Positions 54,294 to 63,803 of a stretch of DNA of 64,000 nucleotides are shown here, in pieces. The translations under genes were made by a program, and so were the position numbers. Origin of the DNA: CAYNFR01 sp964616755 (lineage in GTDB: Bacteria > Bacteroidota > Bacteroidia > Chitinophagales > Saprospiraceae); assembly GCA_964616755.1 (NCBI GenBank), contig CAZTSI010000002.1:62001-126000 (forward strand). The letters run 5' to 3'. Each line of letters opens with the position of its first letter. Within the stretch, counting starts at the first letter, position 1. Under the pieces are notes generated by a model. It was not told the DNA's origin, did no database searches, and worked only from the letters and a program-made list of their open reading frames with translations.

Positions 54294-56200
54294 GACGTCA
54301 AGGTATAGAATTGCTTATTCAACTGTATATCCTCCTTTGATACTTCTACGTGCTGATCTTGGATATCATAATAGCTAAGATATAAATTATGCATCCGGAT
54401 GGCCTCTATCAACGCCTGCTTATAGGCTTGTACATCATTCTTGACAGAATCAAAATTCGCAGTAGTATCCAATAGAAAGTGTTCATAAAGGGTTTTATGG
54501 ATATCACCTAATCCGCTTAAGGTCAGTTCTTCTTTGAGTTGAGTCATGAGACCTTGGTATCTATCAAAAAGTTTAGCTTCTATAAAATGCCCTCCGCCAG
54601 CCCATGCCACCTCTTTACTTATGCCCGTGGTATCGCCTCGCAAGACATTGCCCAGTCTAACTGTATTGTCATTTTGACCATAGTCTAATTGCTCGACACC
54701 GATAAATCGACGCTCCAACTTCATGGCCACTGCCGCCGTTGTACCACTCCCAAGATGGTAATCCAACACGATATCCCCAGGGGATGTTGTCATTTCTATA
54801 ATTCTCTTGAGCAGCGCTTCTGGCTTTTTCCCATTGGCAAATTTAGTTCCCCCTTCGGAAGCAGCCGCTGTGCTAATATCCACCCACAAATCGCTAGCAA
54901 GCACTCCGAAGCTTGGGCCATTTCGCCCCATTATAACCCTTTCGCGCAAGGGCACAAGTGAACCACCTTGATATACGAGCACTTTCGTCCCTAAGCTATT
55001 AGTATATTCTTCTACTATTCCCTTTTCTTTATTCGCCTCTGCAAAGGCCTTGAATTTCGCGCCAGCCTTTTTTATATTCTTTTCTAAGGAATAAATATCA
55101 TGCGGATGCTGCAAGCAATACATCTTCAATCTAAAATAGGCCAATTGCCGCCCTTCAGAGCTATTGCCTACTTCTAAAGATTCTTTTAAAATGTCTTGAT
55201 ACAAGTCTCTGACCACATATGTCTGTCCATCAAATTTGACTTCGTATCTATAATTAGCGTTAAAGTCTGCTGCTGTGTAGAAGGGCTTGAACTTGTATTT
55301 TGGATCTTTTGCATAAAATAGAATATATTCTTTGACCTTAAATAGGCGCTCGCCGCGTTTGACATTAATAGCATTGACACCACTCTCTGTGCTTGATTTC
55401 AATATGATCGTCTCACGATGTGCCGAACGCCCAAAAATTTCATCACACAGTACTTTTAAGTAGGCAAATTCACTATCATCTACTTGTATGAAAAAAGCCC
55501 CATCGGACGCAAGTAGCCGCCAGGCCAACTCTAGTCTATTTTTCATAAATGTGAGCCACGTACTATGCCGGAAGCGGTCATTATATTGAAAACTATCACT
55601 GCCTGTATTATATGGTGGGTCGATATATATTAGTTTTATACGATTCTCATACACGGGCAGCAAACTATAAAGTACCAATAAATTATTGCCTTTAAAAATA
55701 TAACTATCATGTAGTGAGATGTTTTTTGGGACAGCCACGCCTTCGATAGTATGGATTTTCCATTGATGAAATACCTTTGGCTCTAATAGTCGTTCGATTT
55801 TGGGAGAATCAATTATATCGTGCCAAAAGTCCTCTTCGCTCGATTGATCTTCCTTGCGTTGGCCACCAACGAGGATGCAATCCTTATACGGAAAATTCAA
55901 CACCACTTGATCCATTTCACTGATCGCCACTTTGTTAGATACAAGACCAATCTTATTGGCATACGAGGTGGCACTTTGTTTAAAATAATCATTGCTCAAA
56001 AGCAAAGACCTAAATGTAGCATAATCAAATAAATGAATATCCCCTGAGGACTTAAATAAAAGCTTCGCGAGATCAGCATTCTGCTGCAAACAGCGGATTA
56101 ACTGATCGTCTAATTTTTTTGCCATAGACAATAACTGACTTACGTCAAGATCACCAAGTTCATGCCCTAGAAATTGTAATAATGACTTATTCTGCTTCAT
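54290..56200 (-). CDS. Type III-like site-specific DNA methyltransferase (Mod)
   Basis: 636 residues. Beta-class amino-methyltransferase: the catalytic motif IV DPPYNT (194-199) comes first, a target-recognition region of about 200 residues follows, and the SAM motif VLDYHLGSGTTA lies near 480. Such order is that of type III Mod N6-adenine enzymes. An N-terminal ~120-residue helical region and a ~130-residue C-terminal tail flank the core. Overlaps the metallophosphoesterase end by 14 bases and the next gene by 4, so the four are cotranscribed. Confidence 0.85.
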   Translation of the reverse strand: MKQNKSLLQFLGHELGDLDVSQLLSMAKKLDDQLIRCLQQNADLAKLLFKSSGDIHLFDYATFRSLLLSNDYFKQSATSYANKIGLVSNKVAISEMDQVVLNFPYKDCILVGGQRKEDQSSEEDFWHDIIDSPKIERLLEPKVFHQWKIHTIEGVAVPKNISLHDSYIFKGNNLLVLYSLLPVYENRIKLIYIDPPYNTGSDSFQYNDRFRHSTWLTFMKNRLELAWRLLASDGAFFIQVDDSEFAYLKVLCDEIFGRSAHRETIILKSSTESGVNAINVKRGERLFKVKEYILFYAKDPKYKFKPFYTAADFNANYRYEVKFDGQTYVVRDLYQDILKESLEVGNSSEGRQLAYFRLKMYCLQHPHDIYSLEKNIKKAGAKFKAFAEANKEKGIVEEYTNSLGTKVLVYQGGSLVPLRERVIMGRNGPSFGVLASDLWVDISTAAASEGGTKFANGKKPEALLKRIIEMTTSPGDIVLDYHLGSGTTAAVAMKLERRFIGVEQLDYGQNDNTVRLGNVLRGDTTGISKEVAWAGGGHFIEAKLFDRYQGLMTQLKEELTLSGLGDIHKTLYEHFLLDTTANFDSVKNDVQAYKQALIEAIRMHNLYLSYYDIQDQHVEVSKEDIQLNKQFYTLTS

Positions 56201-56717
56201 TGTCCCGATATTTTGTCAGCCCTCTTAGTCCTAAATCGATGGCATTAAGATTATTGATCTTCCCGTCATTGATATCAAATTTTAGAAATGTTCTGAACTT
56301 ATGAAATCCATGATAGCCACATGAGCCTGGGTTCATGTGCAATAAACCATTTGACGGATCTCTCATCACTTTTAGAATATGGGAATGACCGGAAATAAAC
56401 ACATCAGGTCTATGTTGTCGGATAGTTGCCAACACTGATCCTTGGTAATGCCCAGGGTAACCGCCAATATGTGTCATAAACACCTTCAACCCATCAAGGA
56501 TGAATAGTTGATCCTTAGGAAAAAGGAGCTTAGAAGATGCTCCGTCTATATTTCCCCAAACAGCCCTTACTGGCACAAAAAAACTGGCCAATTGTTCGAG
56601 AGCATGGTCATTACCAATGTCTCCGGCATGCCAAAGTTCGTCGGCATCTTGTAAATGCTTCAAGACATCATCCGTTATTTTACCATGTGTGTCCGCGATC
56701 AGCACTATTCTTGGCAT
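56187..56717 (-). CDS. YfcE/MJ0936-type metallophosphoesterase
   Basis: 176 residues with the complete set of calcineurin-like metal motifs: IADTHG (9-ish), HAGDIGN, VWGNIDG, MTHIGGYPG and SGHSHI. Small single-domain phosphodiesterases of this type cleave cyclic nucleotides or simple diesters. The end overlaps the methyltransferase start by 14 bases, so it is the first gene of the restriction operon. Whether it takes part in defence or is only cotranscribed is open. Confidence 0.85.
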   Translation of the reverse strand: MPRIVLIADTHGKITDDVLKHLQDADELWHAGDIGNDHALEQLASFFVPVRAVWGNIDGASSKLLFPKDQLFILDGLKVFMTHIGGYPGHYQGSVLATIRQHRPDVFISGHSHILKVMRDPSNGLLHMNPGSCGYHGFHKFRTFLKFDINDGKINNLNAIDLGLRGLTKYRDNEAE

Positions 56718-57029
56718 TCTACTTTACATTGGCTTTGGAGGGAGGCTTAAAAGATTCGTATGTTGAAGACTATCGGACTAAAATAAGAAAAGCCCCGACG
56801 AAAGGGCCATTCTTAAGGAATTAATCCAATTTTAGTCTAAATCGTTCCTGTTTTCAGCAGGATTTATCATAAAGCTATATGCTTATCCAAATTGTTACAA
56901 CAAATATATAACTCTTCTTTAAGTGACAAAAGGAAAACTATTATTTCGAAATTATTTTTTTAACAATATGATAGGTTTTACTGCTAGAAACCCCAATAAA
57001 ATTGAAGACACCTCCGACACAGAGCATTT
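56718..57029. other. Intergenic region between the metallophosphoesterase and cystathionine lyase-like genes
   Basis: 312 bases. It holds one minus-strand terminator-like hairpin (56784-56808) and otherwise nothing recognisable; in particular no TAnnTTTG element for the metallophosphoesterase gene. Confidence 0.3.
56784..56808 (-). terminator. Probable terminator of the peptidase-antiporter-lyase operon
   Basis: On the minus strand GCCC pairs with GGGC around TTTCGTCG, extended by wobble pairs, and is followed by TTTTCTTATTTT. The stem is short, so confidence is moderate. It lies 220 bases after the last gene of that operon. Confidence 0.42.
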
Positions 57030-58226
57030 CTAAATGTTCGAAACGATTGTCAAAGCCTCTTCGAGATCCTTCTGAAGGTCATCCGGATGTTCTAGACCTA
57101 AGCTGAGACGAATTAATCCTACTTTGATGCCCATAGCCGCAAATTTTTCTGGTGGCAGCTCCTTTGCATAGCTTATAGAGGGTGAATACACTAGGCTCTC
57201 ATGTCCACCCCAACTTACTCCTATCTTAAACAACCGCAGTTTTTCTACAAATTTTTTGACTACCTCAAGACTATCTGTATTCAATTCGATGCCAAATAGC
57301 GCGCCATACCCTGACATCTGCCTTTGCGCAAGTTCGAATTGAGGGAATGATTTCAGCCCCGGAAACAAAACTTGCCTCACTCCTTTATGTGCCGCTAAAA
57401 AAGCACTTATTTGTAGGGCTGTGTCATGGTGTTGTCTCATACGCATAGGAAGCGTTCTAAGGCTTCTAAGGATCAGCCATGCTTCGAAAGGCGCCATTTT
57501 CGCACCTAAAAGGGCATGTTCTTGAACAATGATCTCATCAATGTCGTTCTTTTTGCCAATGATGACGCCTGCGACGACATCACTATGACCACACAAATAC
57601 TTAGATACGCTATGAACCTCGAGATCTATACCGAGTAGTAAAGGTTTCTGAAAAATTGGGCTAGCCCATGTATTGTCGATCACCGTTCTTATTCCTTTAG
57701 ATCTTGCCAACTGAGCAATAGCCGCCAAGTCTTGTAGTTCGAAAGTCATTGATGCTGGACTTTCTAAATAAATCAAACTTGTATTTGGCCGTATAGCCTC
57801 TTCAAATTCTTTCAGATGCACCCCTCTAACATAAGTCAAGCTTATGTTGCACTTTTCCTTCAAGAACACATTCAGAAAATTATTGGCTGGGCCATAGACG
57901 CTATTGATGGTAATGATATGATCTCCCGCCTTTACACAATGCAGTATAGCTGCTGAGATGGCGCCCATTCCTGATGCACACATCTTGGCTTTTTCTCCAT
58001 GACACAATTCAGCTATTTTCTCTTCTGCCATCTTTACGGTCGGGTTCATCAGTCGTGAATAGACGAAATTGTCGGCCATATTATCAAAAGCTTTGTCAAT
58101 GCCGTCCCAATCTTCAAAGGCAAACAACGAATTTTGATAAATCGGAGGCACAATTGCCCCGTGGTGGTCAAAATAAGAATCACCGTCATGACAAAGTCTA
58201 GTTTCAAGTTTATCTTTCTCTTTCAT
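57030..58226 (-). CDS. PLP-dependent Cys/Met metabolism enzyme, cystathionine beta-lyase-like
   Basis: 398 residues, fold-type I trans-sulfuration enzyme. PLP lysine in HSVSKYLCGHSDVVAG (about 207), catalytic tyrosine in NSVYGPANNFLN. The C-terminal SWGGHESLVYSP resembles the SWGGYESL of MetC-type cystathionine beta-lyases. The cysteine that marks methionine gamma-lyase (in YGC) is replaced by proline here. Candidates are cystathionine beta- or gamma-lyase or cystathionine gamma-synthase. Third gene of the operon, 24 bases after the antiporter gene. Confidence 0.82.
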   Translation of the reverse strand: MKEKDKLETRLCHDGDSYFDHHGAIVPPIYQNSLFAFEDWDGIDKAFDNMADNFVYSRLMNPTVKMAEEKIAELCHGEKAKMCASGMGAISAAILHCVKAGDHIITINSVYGPANNFLNVFLKEKCNISLTYVRGVHLKEFEEAIRPNTSLIYLESPASMTFELQDLAAIAQLARSKGIRTVIDNTWASPIFQKPLLLGIDLEVHSVSKYLCGHSDVVAGVIIGKKNDIDEIIVQEHALLGAKMAPFEAWLILRSLRTLPMRMRQHHDTALQISAFLAAHKGVRQVLFPGLKSFPQFELAQRQMSGYGALFGIELNTDSLEVVKKFVEKLRLFKIGVSWGGHESLVYSPSISYAKELPPEKFAAMGIKVGLIRLSLGLEHPDDLQKDLEEALTIVSNI

Positions 58227-58250
58227 AGTTTCAGTGATCTGTAGGGTTAG

Positions 58251-59738
58251 TTAATGTTCTGAAGATGCATGATCATTGTTGCTATATGAGACAGGGACAT
58301 TTTGATACTTAAAAACGGCCATACCTGTAAATGCAAAAAAGTAGGCAACCACAATATTGATTAAGGATAAAAACTGCCAGGGCCCATATTCTATGGCACT
58401 CACCCCTAAGGCACTGGCCATAAAAATACCGCTGGGCGTCCACGGAAATAGATTTTCCATCATAGTACCAGCGTCTTCAAGGGATCGGCTGAGTACTTTT
58501 CTATGAATTCCGAGTAAATTAAATCGCGGCACAAACGCAGCCCCAATTATAAAACTGGTGGCATATTGATTGGATGTTGTGATATTCGTCAACAGGGTAG
58601 TGCTTAATGCCGTAATGACAAGTTTGCGACCTGATCGCACATTCTTCATAATTTTTTCGATGCATACATCAATCGCTTTGATTACATCTAATGTTCCGAT
58701 AAAGGCGAAAATCAGCAATGAAATGACAATTCCATCGATCAAGTTATATAATCCGCCACGATTGAGTATTTGGACAACATTTGATTGAACATTCGCGGCT
58801 CCTGCCATTTCTACAGAGAATCCTTTATTAAAACTTTGAAAAATGTCATTTAGTGAAAAGTCTTGGATACTAAAGGCGAGAATCATGGCTAACCATGCCG
58901 CACCGAGCAAGGTCATAACAATAGGCTTGCGCGTGACACTACCCCAAATCACCACCACCAAAGGCAATAATAATATTGGACTAAAACGAAATATACTTCT
59001 CAAATCTCTCAGGGTCTCATCAACTTGCTGCATCATGGCTGGATCGGTAGCTTCTTTTATTTCCATCTGAAAGGAAAGCGCCCAATAGGCTATAGCAGCA
59101 ATTATAGCAGATGGTATTGTGGTATACATCATAGATTGTATATGCTCGCCTACCCTAACATCAGTAGCTAATGCTGCAATATTGGTAGTATCAGACAAAG
59201 GAGACATTTTATCCCCAAAAAATGAGCCGCCAACAATTGCCGCCGCAACTATAGCTAAATCAGCTCCATAAACTTGCGCTATACCCAACATTACAATACC
59301 AATTGTCCCTGCAGATCCCCAAGAAGTGCCCGTAAGCAGACTAAAAATGATACAGATGAAAAACGAATACACATAAATGAACTGAGGATTAATCCAAGAA
59401 ATGCCATGATAAATAAGCATTGGGATCGTGCCACATACGATCCAACTACCGATTAGGACACCAACCGAAAACAAGATTAAAAGGACAGGGATACTTTCAC
59501 CAACCTTGCTTATTATCTTGTCCATGATGTCATCCCAATTATAGCCCCAATAACTAAGATAAGCGACATTAAAGCAAAAAGCCATCAGTACTAAGACTTC
59601 TACGGGCAATCTTTCGCCGCCTAAAAAGAGTGGATGAATCAATAACCCGTAAATCAATAACCCGAAAAAGAATGCAATAGGCACGAAGGCCTTGATAACT
59701 GATATTTCGCCATCATGTTGCTTAAGAGCTTTACTCAT
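58251..59738 (-). CDS. NhaC-family sodium/proton antiporter or amino-acid transporter
   Basis: 495 residues, about 11-12 membrane helices. Family signatures GTSWGSAGTIGIVMLGIA and GGSFFGDKMSPLSDTTNIAA are intact. NhaC relatives move Na+, malate/lactate or methionine (MetT in Shewanella is a proposed example). The place between a peptidase and a sulfur-amino-acid lyase makes amino-acid uptake more likely than pure ion exchange. Overlaps the peptidase end by 8 bases. Confidence 0.85.
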   Translation of the reverse strand: MSKALKQHDGEISVIKAFVPIAFFFGLLIYGLLIHPLFLGGERLPVEVLVLMAFCFNVAYLSYWGYNWDDIMDKIISKVGESIPVLLILFSVGVLIGSWIVCGTIPMLIYHGISWINPQFIYVYSFFICIIFSLLTGTSWGSAGTIGIVMLGIAQVYGADLAIVAAAIVGGSFFGDKMSPLSDTTNIAALATDVRVGEHIQSMMYTTIPSAIIAAIAYWALSFQMEIKEATDPAMMQQVDETLRDLRSIFRFSPILLLPLVVVIWGSVTRKPIVMTLLGAAWLAMILAFSIQDFSLNDIFQSFNKGFSVEMAGAANVQSNVVQILNRGGLYNLIDGIVISLLIFAFIGTLDVIKAIDVCIEKIMKNVRSGRKLVITALSTTLLTNITTSNQYATSFIIGAAFVPRFNLLGIHRKVLSRSLEDAGTMMENLFPWTPSGIFMASALGVSAIEYGPWQFLSLINIVVAYFFAFTGMAVFKYQNVPVSYSNNDHASSEH

Positions 59739-61248
59739 GTATTGGGGTATCTAAAATATACAGAATAGTTACTATGCCATCTAAGTAGTTTCCTAGGCGA
59801 ATATTTTCATTGGGTCCGTGTTGGTTATTATTTCTATTGGCCACAGGAACACTTACGGCTGGTACGTTAAGAACATCAATAAATGGCGAAATCGGTATCG
59901 AACCGCCTGATGTTCGATGCCGAATTGGCTCTTCTCCAAAAGCGTTTTTTAGTGCTCTGTTTAACCAAAGACCAATGGGAGTATCAAACTCTGTCCTAAA
60001 AGCCTTATACGAAATCTTGGACTCGACCCTACATATCTTATTGTGAAGAATGCGCTCATGTTGCGTAGGTCTTTCTGTTGTCACGAAAAAACCTTGCTCT
60101 TCAATATGTTTTGTAATAAGCGTGATTAAACGCTGAGGGTCGCTTTCTTTGACCAATCTAAGATCCAATTCTGCTACTGCCTGTGAAGGGACAATGGTTC
60201 GCGCTTCACTCCCCACCCAACCTGAGGCCATTCCACGTATGTTTAGTGAAGGATATTGCAATGACTTTTGATAGGTATCTGATACTTTGTCGGTGCCGCC
60301 TATTCCCAACTTAGCTTTGATCACAGGTTCGTCATCAGGGACGGCATTTAAGATGGCTTCTACGTCCTTTTCTATGGTTATGCCATCATAATATCCTGGA
60401 ATCGTAACCCGCCCGTCATCATCCTTCATCGACGCTAGTAATTGACTGAGCCTTAAAGCAGGGTTTGGAGCATAATTGCCATAGTGCCCGCTGTGTTGAG
60501 CAAATTGAGGCCCATATACGGTTAAGGTCATTGAAGCAATCCCTCGTGCACCAAAAGATAGCGTAGGCCTATTAGATAAGTGTCGAGGGCCATCGTAAAT
60601 CACAAGCATATCACAGGCAAGTTTGTCCTTATTTCGCTCTACGGCTCCTGGAAGGCTCACAGAACTCTTTTCCTCTTCAAAGTCCAAAATGAGTTTTAAG
60701 TTGTAAGGAATCTCTTTTCCTTCTTTTAACATTAAGTCCCAGGCGACTAAAAATTGCATCAAATTATTTTTTGAATCAGATGCAGAGCGAGCGACGATAT
60801 ACCAATCAGGATTGTAAGCATCAGTTGTCAAAGATGACCAAGGAATATCGACCAACCCTTCTGCTACTCTTTCTTCCTTCAAGACAGGCTGATAAGGGGA
60901 CGTTTGAAACCAATATTGTGGATCGACCGACTGCCCATCAATATGAAAGTAAAAAAGTACTGTAGGACGATTTTCCTGATATTTCGGTGCACGCGCTAAG
61001 AGTAAGGGCGTTGTTGGAGTGTTTAGTCGTTCTAGTTCAAACGATCGTTGAGACAACTGATCAATGCACCAATCTACATTTTTTTCAATGTCACCCAGAT
61101 TATTGGCATCATTCGGAATAGACAAAAAATCACGAAAAGTATAAACAGACTCAATGCCTGCGTCATAAATTTTCTGTTTATCCCATTGAGCCTTGAGCGA
61201 TGTAGAGAGCAAGACAACTAAAACATTGAGCAAAATAATCCTTTTCAT
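59731..61248 (-). CDS. M20 family peptidase/dipeptidase, exported
   Basis: 505 residues with a signal peptide (MKRIILLNVLVVLLSTSLKA). M20 core: metal site in YFHIDGQSVDPQYW, the DFEEEKSSVS acid pair, a lid/dimerisation domain after about residue 220 (FGARGIASMTLTVYG), and the C-terminal HRTSGGSIPISPFIDVLN. The HxD of the first ligand reads HID. A periplasmic dipeptidase or carboxypeptidase. First gene of the operon, overlapping the antiporter gene by 8 bases. Confidence 0.85.
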   Translation of the reverse strand: MKRIILLNVLVVLLSTSLKAQWDKQKIYDAGIESVYTFRDFLSIPNDANNLGDIEKNVDWCIDQLSQRSFELERLNTPTTPLLLARAPKYQENRPTVLFYFHIDGQSVDPQYWFQTSPYQPVLKEERVAEGLVDIPWSSLTTDAYNPDWYIVARSASDSKNNLMQFLVAWDLMLKEGKEIPYNLKLILDFEEEKSSVSLPGAVERNKDKLACDMLVIYDGPRHLSNRPTLSFGARGIASMTLTVYGPQFAQHSGHYGNYAPNPALRLSQLLASMKDDDGRVTIPGYYDGITIEKDVEAILNAVPDDEPVIKAKLGIGGTDKVSDTYQKSLQYPSLNIRGMASGWVGSEARTIVPSQAVAELDLRLVKESDPQRLITLITKHIEEQGFFVTTERPTQHERILHNKICRVESKISYKAFRTEFDTPIGLWLNRALKNAFGEEPIRHRTSGGSIPISPFIDVLNVPAVSVPVANRNNNQHGPNENIRLGNYLDGIVTILYILDTPIHE

Positions 61249-61652
61249 AGTAATTTATATTTGACTTTAGCATTAAGGGTACTTCCTAAAACTACCTTCC
61301 TTGCAGAGCGTAGAAATTTCATTTCTGCTAAGTGTTTAGATTTGCTTTATACTTATTTCTTCTACAGTCAATTAGGATACGGTTATATTCCTTCCTCTCG
61401 CCTAGTCTAAAACAAATCTTTTCCACTTTCGAAAAAAGAGGCTGTTTTCGGAAGCGGCCTTAAGTAATTAGAAAAAATGAATAGACAAGGATAACAAATC
61501 TTATTCATATAAATAATCATTCTCTATATTGGATCTTGGTCAAATGTGCGAATCGCATAAAAGTGAAATCCAAGTATGTTTGTATTTGAAATTAAGTACC
61601 TTGATCAAAAAAAGGGGTTAGATGGCCTCATTATTCAATTGATATTAGAAAG
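61249..61652. other. Divergent intergenic region before the sugar transporter
   Basis: 404 bases. On the plus strand TATGTTTG at 61575-61582 matches the -7 consensus without a good -33 partner and would serve the transporter gene. On the minus strand a weak stem (AGGC/GCCT) followed by a T-run near 61435-61460 could be a leader hairpin for the peptidase operon. I looked for SAM-type riboswitch cores because of the sulfur-amino-acid genes and saw none. Confidence 0.32.
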
Positions 61653-63176
61653 ATGAAAAAGCCGCAGTTAAGTACGAAGCAAATTCTCAACATGAGTGTG
61701 GGTTTTATGGGCATTCAGTTTGGGTTTGCCTTACAAAATGGTAATGTCAGCCGAATATTTGAAACCCTAGGTGCTAGCATTGAAGACATTCCCATCTTAT
61801 GGATTGCCGCACCCATAACTGGATTAATCGTTCAACCCATCATAGGTTATATGAGTGATCGAACATGGAATCGGTTTGGGCGGCGTCGTCCTTACTTTTT
61901 GGTTGGTGCGATTTTAGCGAGTTTGACCTTATTTTTTATGCCCAACTCCCCTACTTTATGGCTGGCCGCGATCACTTTATGGATTTTGGATGGCTCCATC
62001 AATATAAGTATGGAGCCTTTTAGAGCTTTTGTTGGCGATAATCTACCCTCTGAACAACGGACCAAAGGATTTGCCGCCCAAGTATTTTTTATAGGCACTG
62101 GTGCGGTGGTAGCTTCACTTTTGCCGTATATTTTAACGAACGTTTTTCAGGTGAGTAACACAGCTGCTGTAGGACAAATCCCAGATTCGGTAAAATGGTC
62201 ATTCTATTTAGGAGGTATTGTCTTTCTCCTAGCAGTTTTATGGACGGTTGTCTTTTCGCATGAATATTCACCTTCAGAACTGACCTCCTTTGAAGAAAAC
62301 GAAGCTACTTCTGAACATTCTTTTAAGAGCGATGAGCCTAATGATCCTATCATAAACGGCCTGCGTCATATGAAGATAGGAGCTGCTTTAGCCTTAGCGG
62401 GTTCGGCATTAACCTTGGCCTTCTTCAATGCTTCGTTGGACAAACAATTGTATATTATCAGTTTTGGATTAATTGGATTTGGACTATTGCATTTTATTTC
62501 TGGCATGCTACAACGAAGGGGCGACACGAACAGTCCATTTGTCACTATCATGAATGATTTACACGCAATGCCACAGACGATGAAACAACTAGCCGCGGTA
62601 CAATTCTTTAGTTGGTTTGCTCTATTTGCCATGTGGATATATACAACAAGTGCTGTAACGAGTACGATCTATGGTTCATCAGATACTAGCTCTGAATTGT
62701 ATAATGATGGTGCCGACTGGGTTAATGTTTGTTTTGCTGTGTATAATGGTCTAGCCGGGCTTTTTGCATTTTTACTGCCCGTTATTGCCGCTAAAACTAG
62801 TAGAAAAATGACTCATTGCATCGCATTGCTGCTTGGCAGTATTGGACTAGGATCTATCTTTATGATAACAGACCCCAATATGCTTCTAATTTCGATGATT
62901 GGAATTGGCTTTGCATGGGCAAGTATTTTGTCGATGCCTTATGCTATTCTTAGTGGATCCTTACCTGCGCATAAGATGGGATATTTTATGGGTGTATTTA
63001 ACTTTTTTATCGTTATCCCGCAAATTATAGCCGCCTCAATACTTGGTTTTTTTGTCGGAAAGCTTTTTGGCGGCGAATCAATTTATGCTATGCTCATAGG
63101 TGGTGTATCGTTTCTCATCGCTGCAGGGTTGACTCTTCGAGTAAATGATCAAACAGATCCAGCTATAAGCAAATAG
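61653..63176 (+). CDS. GPH/SLC45-like sugar transporter (MFS)
   Basis: 507 residues, twelve membrane helices. The loop after helix 2, IIGYMSDRTWNRFGRRRPYF, and the ISMEPFRAFVGDNLPSEQRT segment are typical of the sucrose/maltose-transporting SLC45/GPH branch of the major facilitator superfamily. A polar loop of about 40 residues (SELTSFEENEATSEHSF) separates the halves. Probably a disaccharide-proton symporter of the inner membrane; substrate unknown. Two bases before rlmH. Confidence 0.85.
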   Translation: MKKPQLSTKQILNMSVGFMGIQFGFALQNGNVSRIFETLGASIEDIPILWIAAPITGLIVQPIIGYMSDRTWNRFGRRRPYFLVGAILASLTLFFMPNSPTLWLAAITLWILDGSINISMEPFRAFVGDNLPSEQRTKGFAAQVFFIGTGAVVASLLPYILTNVFQVSNTAAVGQIPDSVKWSFYLGGIVFLLAVLWTVVFSHEYSPSELTSFEENEATSEHSFKSDEPNDPIINGLRHMKIGAALALAGSALTLAFFNASLDKQLYIISFGLIGFGLLHFISGMLQRRGDTNSPFVTIMNDLHAMPQTMKQLAAVQFFSWFALFAMWIYTTSAVTSTIYGSSDTSSELYNDGADWVNVCFAVYNGLAGLFAFLLPVIAAKTSRKMTHCIALLLGSIGLGSIFMITDPNMLLISMIGIGFAWASILSMPYAILSGSLPAHKMGYFMGVFNFFIVIPQIIAASILGFFVGKLFGGESIYAMLIGGVSFLIAAGLTLRVNDQTDPAISK

Positions 63177-63178
63177 TC

Positions 63179-63649
63179 ATGAAGTTAAAATTTATTTGGA
63201 TTGGTAAAACAAAAGACAAATCCTATCAATATTTAATCAATGAGTACGCACAGCGATTAAAACATTATGTCAAATTTGACATCTTTGAACTCAAAGAATT
63301 GAAAAAGAAGTTCCCTTCGACGGATGAGCAAAAAAAAGTTGAAGGTGAACTACTATTGTCGCAGCTTGATAAAAATGATCTAGTCATTTTGTTAGATGAG
63401 AAGGGTGTTGAGATGAACTCACATCAATTAGCCGATTTCTTTAAGAAAAATAGACTTCAGGCCATACCAAGCGTCAGTTTAGTCATTGGAGGGGCATTTG
63501 GTTTTGATAACAATATTCGAAGTGCAGCACATTTGCAGATTTCGCTTTCACGTTTCACCTTTACGCACGACATGGCGCGATTAGTTCTAATGGAGCAAGT
63601 ATATCGTGCTTTTACGATTCTTAAGGGCGAGAAATATCATAATGACTAA
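63179..63649 (+). CDS. rlmH: 23S rRNA (pseudouridine(1915)-N(3))-methyltransferase
   Basis: 156 residues, full-length SPOUT methyltransferase. N-terminal MKLKFIWIGKTKDKS, LLDEKGVEMNS, the SAM-binding knot motifs FVIGGAFGF-like (LVIGGAFGFDNNIR) and SRFTFTHDMARLVLMEQVYRA, the last diagnostic of RlmH. Acts on assembled 70S ribosomes. Cotranscribed with the transporter gene upstream. Confidence 0.95.
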   Translation: MKLKFIWIGKTKDKSYQYLINEYAQRLKHYVKFDIFELKELKKKFPSTDEQKKVEGELLLSQLDKNDLVILLDEKGVEMNSHQLADFFKKNRLQAIPSVSLVIGGAFGFDNNIRSAAHLQISLSRFTFTHDMARLVLMEQVYRAFTILKGEKYHND

Positions 63650-63803
63650 CTAGGCTCTGCTTTACGATAGCCTTCAATGGCAACCGATTTTTTCTCTAAC
63701 TGTTCTGTGCTTTTAGATGCATTCATTGACCAATGAAGCAAAATTGTTAAGATTTCAAAATATTGAAACAAACAAATTATATTTAAGCATTGGCCAATGA
63801 ATA

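Noticed and set aside
56187..56717. Metallophosphoesterase as a part of the restriction system (SbcD-like)
   Set aside because: Its size and motifs are those of small YfcE-type phosphodiesterases, not of the SbcD/Mre11 nuclease; overlap with mod shows cotranscription only.
61249..61652. SAM-type riboswitch ahead of the peptidase-antiporter-lyase operon
   Set aside because: Expected from the gene content, but I could not find a SAM-I, SAM-II or related core on the minus strand; only a weak stem with a T-run is present.
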